Below, one piece after another: positions 53,266-64,000 of a stretch of 64,000 nt of DNA. The stretch covers positions 1-64,000 of the forward strand of contig VWZP01007927.1 of the NCBI GenBank assembly GCA_013396995.1, given 5' to 3'. The stretch comes from Dicaeum eximium. Taxonomy: Eukaryota > Chordata > Aves > Passeriformes > Dicaeidae. The translations under genes were made by a program, and so were the position numbers. The notes beneath the pieces were generated by a model. It was not told the origin of the DNA and ran no database searches. It saw only the letters and a program-made list of their open reading frames with translations. Each line of letters begins with the position of its first letter. The stretch's first letter is position 1.

Positions 53266-55350
53266 GAGCTGCTGCAGGAGGGCGAGAGCAGCTCAGCCCC
53301 AGGTGTGCAGCAGCGATGAGCTCGGGGCCTTCCAGCGCCTTCCACCGAGGCTGCGCCACAACCCCGGCAGCGGGGCTGTGCAGGGACTCAAACTGCAGCC
53401 CAGCCCTTCCCCGAGCCCCCATTGTGACATTTTCCCTCCTGCCAGCCCCACAGTGACACTGTCCCCTTGGCCAAGCCCCCACGGTGCCGCTGTCCCTCCC
53501 TGGCTGTCCTCGCATGGCTCCTCCGCTTGCAGCTCCGCGCGCTCCGGGCAGGGCTCCTGTGTCAGGACTCCCCTCTCTCTGTGTCCCTCTCTCTGTCCCT
53601 CTCTCTGTCCCACCCTGTCCCAGAGCTCCCCAAAAGGAAGGAGGGTCCCTCCTGCTGTTCCTGTCACGCACAGCCCCCAAACTGAGCCGAGGTTTGAGTT
53701 CATTTCACCGCAGCCCCGTGGCTGGGTGGGAGCCTTGGTTTTGCCCAGGCTCCCCATCCACTTGCTTTGCGCCTCCTGCTCCCTTTCTAAAGGTGCTTTT
53801 TGTTTGTTTTTTTGTTTTTTCTCTTCCTTTTTTTTTTTTAATTAAGTATTTTAGAGCCTTCTTATTTTTTCCTTTAAAAAAAAAAAAAAAAACAAACGAA
53901 CGAACAGCCAAAAAAAAAAAATTTGTCTTTTGCAAACCTCGTGTCCAGGTCTTGTTATTGATGGTACCCTTGGGGGAAATTGTGATTTGTGTTGGTTTAG
54001 GGGGATGAGGATGAGTCTTGACCTTCTCTTTTTTATTTCTTTTCCTCTTTTTTGGGGGTTTTATCTGATACCAAATAATAACAAGCTGTGATTGAGGTGC
54101 CTTCTGCTCTTTGAGCTGTAAGGAATTTATTTTCTGTTCTCTGTTTTTCTGTTCACGTAGTATTGCGTGAGGTCAGTGTGTGCAAGTGTTTAGGAATTCC
54201 ATGAGATTCCAAAGGAAAAATCAATTTCCAAAGCCTATGACCAGGAAAACTACAGTTACAATTCCACTCTTATTTTTCCTTTCTTTTCAATTAATTTTGG
54301 CTGATATGGATATTTAAAGATTAGCAGATAAGAAGGACAATTTTAAACACTGATCTGAACCTTTGGGCCATTTTGTCTTATTTTATTTCCTGCATGACCT
54401 TGGAGAAAGGACTTGATCCCTGATAGGCAATGGTGATTAAAATCATATTTCCTTCTCCCAGTGCTCAGTTTGTGCCAAGTAGCAGAATTTAGGGAATGAT
54501 GAACATCACAGCTGATTCCAAGGGCATTTATTAACCCAAACCTCAGCACTGCTGCAGTTTCCAGCTCATTTCTACTGTGAAAATCTCAAATTATTTCATA
54601 GATTATCAGCAATTATTTCAACAGTGAGCACTGATTGTCTTCATAAACTCGGCCTGCACATTTTACCCAGGAATTCCTGAATTAACTCCGGGGAGCTGAG
54701 CTGTAATTTGATTTTTGCCTTCAGAGTCAATGACTTGGCCCAGATTTGCAGAGGTTTGTCAGCCTCTTGGTCAAAAGGGACCAAAATTAAAGTTAAATCA
54801 GCTATTTCCAATAATCTATTTACAATTTACTCTATATCCATACACTCTTAGAGCCTTGAGAAGACACATTAAGATCTAAACCTGGCTTCTATCCCAAATT
54901 ATCCCATTTAGTTCTCAGGAATTCCTCTGAGTAATTTGCTCCCACCTGAAGAAATTTTGGAATAATGTTTCTGAAAACTGGGAGGGAAACCACCAATGCA
55001 TTAAAAGCTGAATCCCAGCACCTGCACATGAAAATATTTCTGCTGAGCTCAAGGCCAAGCTGTGCCAGGCGTTGTGCAAATACATCCTGAGGGTTCATCT
55101 CCTGCACAACGTTTATAAACACGACCACAAATCCCTGGGATTTATCGATAAACTGGCCCTGAGTGGGAAAACAAACACCAGCACTTTGTTTGCTCCACAA
55201 AAAAAAAAAAAAAANNNNNNNNNNNNNNNNNNNAAAAAAAATCCCCAGTTGGAAGGGAAAGAACTTTGTTCCCCTGCCACCCAGGAACGCTTCCAGCCTC
55301 GCAGGAGAGCATCTGAGGGATTTAAAATAAACAGAGCAGGAAATTCCAGC
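53266..55350 (+). other. POU2F3: POU2F3 3' UTR (probable extent)
   Basis: GC-rich and Ser/Pro-like by chance just after the stop, then T- and A-runs (53,800-53,925) and AT-rich sequence. The first canonical AATAAA I found downstream is at 55,326, beyond a 19-base N gap (55,215-55,233), so the UTR may be about 2 kb, or an earlier variant signal may be used. Confidence 0.45.
55326..55331 (+). terminator. POU2F3: Candidate POU2F3 polyadenylation signal
   Basis: Canonical AATAAA, the first seen on the + strand after the stop. It is 2 kb away and next to an assembly gap, so it is only a candidate. Confidence 0.35.
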
Positions 55351-56560
55351 TTTCCAGGACCAGGAGTCACCTCCCACGGCACAGGGGAACAATGCAGGCA
55401 GCGATTGCTCCTGTGAGAACTCGGTGACCTCCTGAGCTGTCCCCAGAGCAGCTCCTGTGCCTGAGCCTTCCCTGTGCCTGTCCTTCTCCAAGGAGAGCTG
55501 CTGTGGCAATTCCAGCTGCAGCCAGGAGCTGGCCTGCCTCATAAATTGGGATTTAGTTCAAGCAAGGCTGGGGAGGGCTGGAAAATTGACAAATTCTTGC
55601 CTGTATTTAATTTCTTTTATTGTCAGTTCATTTCTTTCCTCCTCTGATTTCCACCTGTGAGGAGAGGGAGCGCAAGCTGGGAGAATATTCCTTGTCCTTC
55701 CCAGGTTTCCCTGTGGTCTGAAGGGAGATTTGGAGCATTTCCCAGTGCCCAAATGATGCCACCATGTTCCCTCATCGTTCCTGATGGTCACAGCCTCAAG
55801 ATTTCCAGCTCTGGTAGAATTAGCATGGATCCTAACAGCCCAGTAAAACATTTTAGCTTAAATTCAGGCTCAGCTTTACAGATGCCAGCAGGGATTAACA
55901 CTCAAACTGCAGCAGGACCCCCTTTCTCTGTGCTGGGGGTCCCTGCCAGCTTCAGAATGCTGGGAAAGGAGACAAAAATCAGCAAGTTTTAGCTCATATA
56001 TAAGAGCAAGCTATAATCTACGATCCAATTAAAAGGATATTTGAATGTATAACTCATAAGAGCATCCTGTGGAGTGCAGCACACACGGCAGATGTCACTG
56101 GGAAGGGCTCTGGTGCTCTCAGTGGTTTCACTCCCAGTGCACAGCTCTGGCTGCAGGCAAAACTGGGGTTCTTTGGGGGACACAGTATCAGATTTTGAAG
56201 TAAACTGAGTCAGGAATGCCACGGTGCTGACACGGAGCTGGCTGGCAGGGCATGAGGAAGCACAGCCCTGTCCTGGTTACTCACTCCTAGCCGTGAGCTT
56301 GGCCCCAGCTCAGCTGCTGGCTCACTCATCCTGTTCTGCACGTTCTGTGTCACATCTCCCTGCGCACCGAGTGTCCGCCGCCACTCCCAGCCTGTCCCCG
56401 ACTCCTGCTCAGCCTCCCCTCCCTGCACCAAGCACAAAGGTGCTCCCAGCTGCGACAGAAAACCCCAGGACACTCGGCAAAACAACAGAAAAAAAGGGAG
56501 AAAATAAGATCTTGCCCGCTCCACCTTTATTCTCCATCACCAGAGAGGAAAACGCGCAGG
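55351..56560. other. POU2F3-TLCD5 intergenic region
   Basis: About 1.2 kb with no recognised exon, repeat family or RNA gene. Confidence 0.6.
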
Positions 56561-56564
56561 CAAA

Positions 56565-57000
56565 ATAAATCTGGGCGCGCTCCGGGACGGCTCCAGCCGG
56601 GCGAGCCGAGGCTGCGGGGAGGTACCACACGTCTGTCCCCGCTTCCCCCGCCCCGTTCCCCCTTTCCTGCCCGCCCTGCCCGGCGCTGGCCCTGCCCCGG
56701 GGCTCGCCCTCCGCTCCGAGCATCCCCGGGGCAGGTAAAGCGGGGCTGAGCCTGCGGGGATGCGGCGGAGCATCCTCGGGGGATGCAGCGGGGGCCGGGC
56801 CCGGCCGGGCCGGGCTGGGCAGGGAAGGGACGATAAAAGGCTCCGGGAGCGCCAGCACCGCCTCCCCGCCCGGGCAGCCCCAGCCGGGCGCACAGAGCCG
56901 GAGCGGGGTGAGGATTTGGGGCTCTCGGGTACCCGCGGATGGGGTCCGGTCCCCCCCGGTGTCCTGGTGCCGCAGGGCAGAGGGAGGGTTGGGGTTGTGG
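56565..57000 (+). promoter_or_regulatory. TLCD5: TLCD5 CpG-rich promoter
   Basis: Sharp rise in G+C and CpG (CGGGGC, GGGCCCGGCCGGGCCGGGCT and similar) between flanks of ordinary composition. A TATA-like GATAAAAGG lies at 56,832-56,840. The start of transcription is therefore expected near 56,860-56,870. Confidence 0.7.
56865..56907 (+). other. TLCD5: TLCD5 non-coding exon 1 (5' UTR, predicted)
   Basis: Inferred from the TATA-like box upstream and the strong donor GCGGG|GTGAGG at 56,908. No ATG of the TLCD5 frame is present. The 5' end is a guess. Confidence 0.5.
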
Positions 57001-57225
57001 TTGTGGTTTTCCCCGTCGGGTTCGAGCTTTTGGAAACGCTGCTAAGGGAGAGCGCGGTGCTCTCGGCAGGGTACGGGGTTTGTGCTGCTCCTTTCGCTGG
57101 TTTGTGGGGTTTTCCCACCCTATCCGGGATTTCCATGGGATAGGATACGGGGGTGGATGCGGAGGATGAACACGGCTTTCTGAGGGGCTGTGCCCTCCTC
57201 ACGCTGTCCCTCTGTGTCCAGCAGG

Positions 57226-57421
57226 ATGGTTGCCATCGTCCTGGAGGTGACCTGCAGCTTTGTCACCTGGCTGTGTCTCTACAGCTGCTTCTGCCGCTGG
57301 AACAGGCGGCGTTCCTACAAGTGGAGCTGTCGCCTGGTCACCCTCCTGCACGGGCTCATTGTCACCTGCCTCTCTGGCTATGTCATGTTCCTGGATGGCC
57401 CCTGGCCTCTGACCCACGCAG
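57226..57421 (+). CDS. TLCD5: TLCD5 coding exon 1
   Basis: 196 bp, MVAIVLEVTC to PWPLTHA plus one base. The acceptor is TGTGTCCAGCAG and the donor is GCAG|GTATGT. Confidence 0.93.
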
Positions 57422-58472
57422 GTATGTTTGGAATCTCACCTGTGCTCACCTGTGCCTCTGTCACAGGTGGAGGTAGGGGCTGATTTCCTCTCACAGGTGT
57501 GTGTTTGAGGCCAACTTTTGTTTAATTCTGCTGCTTCTTTTTCCACTTCTCACTGTCCATCCTTTTGTTATTTTAATTTTTTGGGGGGCTTATTGCAGCT
57601 TCAGGTGTAGCAACGCGTGGAGAACAAAGTGCTTCCACATCTTGCAGGGTGTAATAACTCCTGACACTCGGCTGCAGGGTTTTGCTGCCTGGTTTCTGTC
57701 ATTAAATCTCAGACAGTGCTGCTGATGGAGGTCTGGCTTTTCTAAAAGGCTGGAAGGAGAAGGGAAGCACCAGTGGGGCAGGATGGGATGGGTCTGCTGG
57801 GCAGGCTGGGGTGTGAGGGGGAAGCAGAACCAAATATCCCTAATTCCTGGAGCTTGGAATAAAATATTCCAGCTTGATAAGGCTGGGATTTAGGAGGAGA
57901 GAAGCACACTTGGCATGTGCTGGTATGCAAAGTAGAAAAATATCTTAAATAAGACCCCAGGCTTATGCACATCTTCCATTCCAGGCTCACCAAACACCCC
58001 TCTCCAGATCCACGTGCTGTCCCTGACCTTGGGCTACTTCATCTTTGACCTGGGCTGGTGCCTGTACTTCCAGACAGAGGGGGACCTGATGCTGCTCCAC
58101 CACACCCTGAGCATCTGCGGCATGATCCTGGTGCTGGGGCTGGGCAAATCAGCCACGGAGGTGAACGCTGTGGTGTTTGTGAGCGAAATCACCAACCCCC
58201 TGCTCCAGACCCGCTGGTTCCTGCGGGAAACGGGCTCTTACCACACTTTGCTGGGAAAAGTGGTGGATTTCCTCTTCGTGCTGCTCTTCCTGGCGCTGAG
58301 GATCGGGGCAGGAGCCTGGATCATGTACGGCATGGTGACGTCCCCTGAACCCAACTGGCTCCTCAAGGCTGGGGGCCTGGCCATGTACGTGGTGTCCTTG
58401 GGGTTCATGGTTGAAATTTGTCGCTTTGTAAGGAGGAAATTGTGGAAAAAACCTCCCTGCCTGGGCAAGTGA
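57226..58472 (+). CDS. TLCD5: TLCD5 (TMEM136), TLC-domain multi-pass membrane protein, two coding exons
   Basis: CDS is join(57226..57421, 57985..58472), 227 aa. The start MVAIVLEVTCSF is followed by a hydrophobic segment (about 2-23), a basic loop (RWNRRRSYKW), then hydrophobic segments at about 37-56, 76-94, 106-122, 150-170 and 190-210. Conserved TLC features are DLGWCLYFQ, the His pair LLHHTLS (104-105), EVNAVVF, NPLLQTRWFLRETG and a basic C-terminus RFVRRKLWKK. The TLC family also includes ceramide synthases, TRAM and CLN8; the role of TLCD5 itself is not established and it lacks the ceramide-synthase Lag1p motif context. The ATG lies three bases after the acceptor AG. The gene sits between POU2F3 and the expected ARHGEF12, as in human. 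Confidence 0.95.
57422..57984 (+). other. TLCD5: TLCD5 intron between the coding exons
   Basis: 563 bp of ordinary intron; nothing notable. Confidence 0.7.
57985..58472 (+). CDS. TLCD5: TLCD5 coding exon 2 (terminal)
   Basis: 488 bp, completing G then SPNTPLQIHVLSLTLGYF to PPCLGK and TGA at 58,470. The acceptor is CCATTCCAG. It carries most of the TLC domain. Confidence 0.95.
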
Positions 58473-59207
58473 TCTTTCCAGGAGTAGGAGTGCACCTCTG
58501 GAAATTTCTTGGCTGCTCGTTAATGGGTTGTAGAGGACGTTCCCCTGGGTTTGGGGCCTGGCTGCTGGAGCTTGTTCCTGTGAAAAGAACTCCTAAAATT
58601 GACACGGAATTGACTTTCTGCTGCCCCTGGAGGAGGTGGATCGGCGCTAGGAACATGGAAAAGCTGAGAGGAGAGGGATTTGAGTGGAAACCTGAGGAGC
58701 CCGACACCGATTCCTGACTTCTCCAGCAACGGCACAGTCCCAAGGAGGGTGGCAATGCCAGAGATGATCAGTCTGCAACCAAAAACTGCACAATCTGTAT
58801 TTCTGTCCTCGTTTCCAATCCAGTTATTTGACAGTGTAGAGAAAATCAAATATGAAAACTCCTATTTTCCTGCCAGTGGGACTGGGTAAGGGGCAAAGAT
58901 GACCTGGCAAAGATTTCCTGAGCCTCACCCTCCTTAATAATCTTGGATTTGGACAATGTGCTTGGCCAAATACTCGAGTGAAAGACTCTGAACAAGACTG
59001 AAGTGCTTGCAGGGGTGTAGTGGAGTTGTCCTTTGAGAGTGTGAAGTGCTGGTGCTCAAGGTGAGGCAATGTTTTACCTCCTTGTTTTTAATGACACATT
59101 TCCTTTTTTTAATACTTCCTTTCGGGCAGGTGCTGATCTCAGAGCAGAGATTTCTCTGGGACTGACTCAGGCCCTTGCAAACAAGAGTCAGGAATTAGAC
59201 TTGTGCC

Positions 59208-59213
59208 AATAAA
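59208..59213 (+). terminator. TLCD5: TLCD5 polyadenylation signal, proximal candidate
   Basis: AATAAA followed by GCAGGTGTTGGCCTGG, a moderate GT-rich downstream element. Confidence 0.45.
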
Positions 59214-59897
59214 CTCCATGAGCAGGTGTTGGCCTGGACTGGGATTGCTTAAAAAGAATAATCAGGTTTTTTGTGGGAGAGGGAGGATAGTGAAGAGCCC
59301 CCCTGGATGCTCTTTCTGTTCTGGGCTTGGATCACTTGCAAGCCACTTAAGCTGAATTCATGGCTAATGAGTAAAAAATGTGACTATTTCCAGGGGTGAC
59401 AGTAATGTTTGGACAGATCTGCTCCACACCAGCAGGCCTCAGAGCATGGAACAGTTCTCTCGTTTTTTTTACCTCTCAGAATCGTGTTCTGACATTTCCC
59501 CTGGAGTTTTAATGTGAATTTCCCTCTGTTCAAGGCCGCAGTTCAGATTTAGTCTCCTCTAAAAGCCTCGCTGAGAGCTGAGAAGCCAATGCAGAGGTGA
59601 GGGAGGGAGCAGTGGGGATGGAGCTCCTGCACTGCCTTTTTCTGGCTGAATTTGGCTCTATTCAGGGCAGATATCACCCTGTGGCTGCAGCTCCTCAAGG
59701 TGCCTGCAGAGATTAAAAATTAACCTGAAATAACCTCACTTTGGACACATCCACTGAAAGCATTGCAGCTGTGAAACCTGGGCAAGTTCCTGGGCCAATA
59801 TTTTTGGGAAAGCAGAGGCAGAGCGGGCTGCTGAGGTGTGGGCACCTGCCAGGCTCACTGTGCCACTCCAAAAACTCCTCTGAGTGATGAGGCTTCT

Positions 59898-59903
59898 AAT
59901 AAA
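59898..59903 (+). terminator. TLCD5: TLCD5 polyadenylation signal, distal candidate
   Basis: AATAAA with a T/G-rich downstream element within 50 bp. The better of the two by context. Confidence 0.5.
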
Positions 59904-61299
59904 GTCATGTTCTCCTTTGAAAAAGAACGGATTGCCGTGATGTTCTTTTGTTCTGGGTCTTGAGGAGGCAGCTGGAGCGAGGGCTGAGGCAAAGGGAAGG
60001 CTGAGGATGCCAAAATCACTGGTTCCTTCCCTTTGTGCAGCTCAGGAAGCAGAGGAGGTGAGGAAAGGAGCCCAGGCTGGAGCTGTGAAGGGCAGGTGAG
60101 GCTCAGGTTTGTGAGCAGTGCACCCACAACCTGCTTTGCCAATGAATCAGTGCTGCAGAGAGCTCCAGAGCCACCAAACTGAGCGGTTTGCTCTTGCTGG
60201 ACACAAGAATAACTTAAATTCTGGCCAGGGCCTCCCACATCCCAGGGTGCTTTTATTTTTTCTCTGCCTCTCTGGTGTCAGGTTTCACTGGGGCAATGCC
60301 CAGCTCTGAAGGGTTGCAGGGTAACTCGTCTCTGGTTTTTTTGGAGATGCAATCCAAAGCATGAGAACATCTTGGGGGTTATAAGATGTCCCAAGTCACC
60401 ACTGAGTGGCTGTTTCTGTTGGGAACCTGCTCCTGCTGGGTCAGGACTCTGCTGGCTGGAGTGGAGGAGAGCCTGGATTGGCTTCCAGTGAGAAAAATCT
60501 CTTCCTTCAGCTGAGGGACAGCACTGGGACAGTGTCCCAGTGCACCCAGAGTTACCTGGGGAGGTTTGAGGCAAAATAAGTGCCCTCAGGTTCTCATCTG
60601 CCAAATCTCACCCAAGGATAATCTTAGTGCTAAGCCTTCTAATGTGATGCTAGAAAAATCATCCATCTCCACTAGCCCGCTGTATTTCTTATTTCAAAGA
60701 ATGTGATTTTTCATGGAGGTGCCTGCTTTTTATCTGTCAAATATCCCTGAGGGCTTTTAAAGCCACAAAAACTGAGTTTTAGTAGTGGCCTGTCAAGCTC
60801 CCAGGTTCCCAGTTCTTGTTTATTCCCAGTTTAATTGTGGACAGGGAGTTTCCCAGTGTGGGTAAGATAATAAATACATTCTGTGATGCTTTTCAGCGCT
60901 GGGAGCTCTGCTTAGAAGGGTCCAGGAGAGCAGAGGAGAGGATGTGCAGCTGGGGGAGGCTGTGGCTGCACTAAATGAAGCAAACAAGAACAGTTTGCAG
61001 GGGCTCCTGCCCTGAGCTGTTTTGCTGAACTCTGTTTATCTGCAGGCCAAATGAGCAACTCAGCCCGTGGAAATGGCTGACTCTGCACAAAGCAAACAGG
61101 AAAACTGGTCTATAAATCTGCACCTCACTTCTGGTACAATCCACAGGGAGATGGTTTCACTTGCTACCTTGCACCTCGCAGTGTGAAGTTTGTGCTAGAA
61201 ACAACAAAAAAAAAAACCCAACCCACAACTTCTGTGTGTCTCACCTCCTGTGTTAAAGGATCTGTGCCTGTGAACATCTCTGGTTTTCTTCCTGGCTGC

Positions 61300-61560
61300 T
61301 CACAGAATCCCAGAATGGTTTGGGGCCTTAAAGATCATCTCATCTTATTCCAAAAATCCCCTGCTTCTATCCCAGGTTGCTCCAAGCCCTGTCCAACCTG
61401 GCCTTGGACACTTTCAGGACAGGCACAGCTTCTCTGGGAATTCCATCCCAGCTCCTCATCACCCTCACAGCCAGGAATTTTTTTCCTGATATTCCACCTA
61501 ACCATGCTCCTAATGTGAAAGCATCAGCCCTGTAATTTCGTGTCTGTCCATTCTTTTCTT
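61300..61560 (-). mobile_element. CR1 LINE 3' fragment, reverse
   Basis: CACAGAATCCCAGAATGGTT, AAAGATCATCTCATCTTATT, CCAACCTGGCCTTGGACACT and TTCCTGATATTCCACCTAA are the reverse-complement CR1 3' region. Confidence 0.88.
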
Positions 61561-61924
61561 CATCCTACACTAAATATTAAACCAGCTCCCTCTCAGGTGT
61601 TACTGAGGGCCAGCAAAGGTGGAGGGAAGCAAGATGAGACCTCAGATTTGTCAGAGAAGCAAATGCACTCTTAATGCTCATGAGGATGTGCTGAAATAGC
61701 AGGAGGATGAGCATTTTGTAGCAGTAGGAATCTGTGCCTGGCCTGAACTGGAAAAGTAAGATGTGTATCTTGTTGAATACCCAGCTGAAAGCACTCATTA
61801 TGAGCGCTGTAAGAGACAGGCCAAGCCACTCCCACCGTCTGCATTTCAAAAGGTAAAACTTGGGATGAAGGAAAAAAAAACAACCCCAGGTTTTTTGGGT
61901 GTCAGAGGTTGTTTTGTCTGTAAC

Positions 61925-62060
61925 TTATGAAAGGTGGAGGAACTTCTGTAGGTGCTTTAAGTGTCCTGCTTTATGAAAGGTGGAGGAACTTCTGTAGCTG
62001 CTTTAGGTGTCCTGCTTTATGAAAGGTGGAGGAACTTCTGTAGCTGCTTTAGGTGTCCTG
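61925..62060 (+). repeat. 46-bp tandem repeat, three units
   Basis: Units start at 61,925, 61,971 and 62,017, each TTATGAAAGGTGGAGGAACT then TCTGTAG(C/G)TGCTTTA and GTGTCCTGC. Units two and three are almost identical. Confidence 0.95.
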
Positions 62061-62584
62061 CTTAGACTGAATTTGGGGTGTGGAAGGCAGGAGAGAGAGT
62101 GGGCAGCGCTGAATGCCTGCAGTGAGGAGAAATTGCTGAGCTTTGTAAGCGCTGCACAGGCAGGGCATGGAGGGGATGTGCAGGGCAGGGTGTACTGCAG
62201 CATCACTGCTCCATTCTGGGGGACAAAACCCCTCGGGGGGTGTCACGTTGGAGGTGCTGACACAGCTCTGGAGCCCTGCAGAGGGTGTGCTCACAGCAGG
62301 CTGGGTGTGTGTACTTGGTGCCCTGTATCTCTGTGGCACACACGGGTGATTGCAGCGGGCGGGGAGGGCGTGGGGCTCATTTCTGTGTCCCCGGGCTACA
62401 GCCAAGCTCCGTGTGGCCTCTGGGGACGTCACCTGGTGTGGCACTGGGCTGAGCGGTGTGAAGGGTCTGGAGGGGCCACAAGAGGAGCGGCTGAGGGCGC
62501 TTGACTGGTTTCATCTCTGGGGAACGAGGATGGCGCTCATTTAAGCTCAGCTCAGAGGGCCACTTACTGACTGGGCAATATTTG

Positions 62585-62960
62585 AGCCCCAGGTTGGAAG
62601 AGAAGTTTAAGATCATCGAGTCCAGCCCAGCCCCACCAGCTCAGCTAAACCCTGGCACCCAGTGCCACATCCAGGCTTTGTTAAACACAGCCAGGGATGG
62701 GGACTGCAGCACCTCCCCGGGCAGAACTTTCCAGAACTTGATCACTCTTTATGTGAAAAACTTCTCCCCAACATCCAGCCTGTATTTCCCTTGGCACAGC
62801 TGGAGGCTGTGAGCTCTGGTTCTGTCAGTGCCTGCAGACAGAGCCCCAGCCCAGCTGGGCACAGGCACCTTTCAGGGATGGCGGAGAGTGCTGAGGGCAC
62901 CCCTGAGTCTCCTTTTCTCCAGACTGAGCACCCCCAGCTCCCTCAGGGGTCCCTCACAGG
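62585..62960 (-). mobile_element. CR1 LINE fragment, reverse
   Basis: AAGATCATCGAGTCCAGCCC, CCACATCCAGGCTTTGTTAA, CTTCTCCCCAACATCCAGCC and CTTTTCTCCAGACTGAGCAC; longer than the other copies in the window. Confidence 0.9.
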
Positions 62961-63014
62961 GCTGATCTCGAGGAGACAATCTGGGCTCTGCAGGTTCCTC
63001 ACAGGGCAGCTCTG

Positions 63015-63270
63015 CTCTGTGACCAGGGACAGCACCAGGGCAGGGCTGGAGCTGCGCCAGCGGAGATTTGGGTTGGATATCAGGAAAAGAGAGCGCTGGC
63101 ACTGCCCAGGCTCCCCCGGGAATGGGGTCTGCCCGAGCTCCGGGAGCTTCGGGACACCGCTCCGAGGCACAGGGTGGCATTGTTGGGGTGCAGGACAGGA
63201 GCTGGGCTCACGATCCCGGTGGATCCCGGTGGATCCCGGTGGATCCCTTCCAGCTCAGGGCGTTCCGTGA
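63015..63270 (+). mobile_element. CR1 LINE 3' fragment
   Basis: GACCAGGGACAGCACCAGGG, GGGTTGGATATCAGGAAAAG, TTGTTGGGGTGCAGGACAGG and CCCTTCCAGCTCAGGGCGTT. A GGTGGATCCC stretch near the end is triplicated. Its 5' end faces the 5' end of the reverse copy to its left. Confidence 0.88.
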
Positions 63271-63500
63271 CGCCGCAGGGAGGGCAGGGATGCGCTGCGG
63301 GGCCGCGGCGGCTGCGGCTCGCCTTTCCTGCCACCCTGCCGCCCCTGTCCCCTCCTCCCGTCCCTGCTCCTCCTCCTCCTCATCCCCATCCCTGCCGTCC
63401 CTCCTCCCGGCCGCCAGGTGCCCCTCGGCCGCCGCCGCTCGCTCCGTGATCCGGGGCGGCTCCGGCAGCGCGGCCCGGCAGGTGGGTGCTGGGGAAGGGT

Positions 63501-63531
<31 letters not shown>

Positions 63532-63600
63532 TGTCCCTGTCCCAGGGTGGGCCCGGGGCCGCTGCATCCCGCGGGATGCGGAGGATGGGCCGGGTGTGCG
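63270..63600 (+). promoter_or_regulatory. CG-rich segment, possible ARHGEF12 promoter or first exon
   Basis: High CpG (GCGGGGCCGCGGCGGCTGCG, GCCGCCGCCGCTCG, CCGCGCTGCC on the other strand). A potential donor GCAG|GTGGGT lies at 63,481. In human, ARHGEF12 starts just beyond TLCD5 in the same orientation. I could not find the ARHGEF12 N-terminal codons, so this would be a 5' UTR exon at best. Confidence 0.35.
63505..63543 (+). repeat. CCCTGT hexamer repeat
   Basis: About six units of CCCTGT, one with a base missing, inside the CG-rich segment. Confidence 0.85.
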
Positions 63601-63826
63601 CAGGCGGTGCCCCGGGGCTGCGGTTCGTGCTGTCGGGATGAGCTCCTCCATCTTCCCGTTCGAACTAGAAAAAAAATATGGATAACGGGATAACGGTGCT
63701 TTGCTGGAGGTGCCGATGTGTTTTTTAATCGTTTTCGGGCTGTTCTGCACTGGGGTTTTAGGCACGTGTGTTTATTGTAGAGGCTGCTTTCATTCAGGGC
63801 CTCGTTGCTACCGGTGATAAAAATAA

Positions 63827-63892
63827 TGAATAGAATAGAATAGAATAGAATAGAATAGAATAGAATAGAATAGAATAGAATAGAATAGAATA
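63827..63892 (+). repeat. (GAATA)n microsatellite
   Basis: About 13 pure 5-bp units AATAG, followed by AT-rich sequence with TATATATAATA-like runs to the window edge. Confidence 0.95.
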
Positions 63893-64000
63893 TCTATTAT
63901 ATATAATAGATACGTAATAATATATGCGTTAATATACACATTAATAGGCAAATACATAATTTTCTATATGATTAGGTGTTATTTGTTAATTTATTATTTA

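Larger units (their letters stand above)
58473..59920 (+). other. TLCD5: TLCD5 3' UTR (probable)
   Basis: No further coding. Two canonical AATAAA signals, at 59,208 and 59,898, mark alternative likely 3' ends; the second has a strong T/G-rich downstream stretch (GTGATGTTCTTTTGTTCTGG). Confidence 0.6.
59921..63269. other. TLCD5-downstream intergenic region
   Basis: About 3.3 kb without a recognised exon. It holds CR1 copies (61,300-61,560; 62,585-62,960; 63,015-63,270) and a 46-bp triplicate (61,925-62,060). Confidence 0.65.

Noticed and set aside
63637..63685. Short frame MSSSIFPFELEKKYG as a possible ARHGEF12 start
   Set aside because: It does not resemble the ARHGEF12 N-terminus and stops after 15 codons with no splice donor before the stop.
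1..64000. CRISPR arrays, bacterial operons, phage or plasmid features
   Set aside because: All genes have introns and vertebrate homologues; the tandem repeats have no spacer structure and are minisatellites.

Overview
This window is vertebrate nuclear DNA, almost certainly from a bird. It holds exon/intron genes with GT-AG junctions, GC-rich promoter segments, many CR1 LINE fragments, several solo retroviral LTRs and a high density of GC-rich minisatellites. The gene order OAF, POU2F3, TLCD5 (TMEM136), all on the + strand, is the order known from human 11q23.3, where ARHGEF12 comes next. The gene density and minisatellite load suit a small, GC-rich avian chromosome. The species cannot be named from the sequence alone.

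Layout: (1) 1-10,960 is OAF, cut at its 5' end by the window edge (exons at 3-107, 6996-7130, 8096-8276 and 9479-9753; 3' UTR to an AATAAA at 10,932). (2) 10,961-14,386 is an intergenic or POU2F3-upstream stretch with one GC-rich minisatellite. (3) 14,387-53,265 is the POU2F3 coding region, 13 exons and 428 codons, with introns of 4.5, 11 and 12 kb between the first four exons and a compact 3' half. (4) 53,266 to about 55.4 kb is the probable POU2F3 3' UTR. (5) 56.5-59.9 kb is TLCD5: a CpG-rich promoter, a non-coding first exon, two coding exons and a 3' UTR. (6) 59.9-64 kb is intergenic, with CR1 copies, a CG-rich segment at 63.27-63.60 kb that may be the start of ARHGEF12 (not proven), and a (GAATA)n/AT-rich tract at the edge.

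The three genes are not a pathway. OAF is a small secreted protein of poorly known function. POU2F3 (Oct-11/Skn-1a) is an octamer-binding transcription factor of keratinocytes and of tuft and taste-receptor cells. TLCD5 is a multi-pass TLC-domain membrane protein. They are linked by conserved synteny.

The most unusual signal is that OAF and POU2F3 each carry tandem copies of a unit that includes a polypyrimidine tract, an AG acceptor and the first coding bases of a downstream exon. OAF exon 4 has three decoy acceptors plus the real one. POU2F3 exon 10, which encodes the second half of the homeodomain, has five decoys plus the real one. Using any decoy would end the protein early. A second signal is an apparent excess of perfect octamer motifs (ATGCAAAT/ATTTGCAT) across the POU2F3 locus, including an inverted pair about 260 bp upstream of its start codon, which would fit autoregulation.
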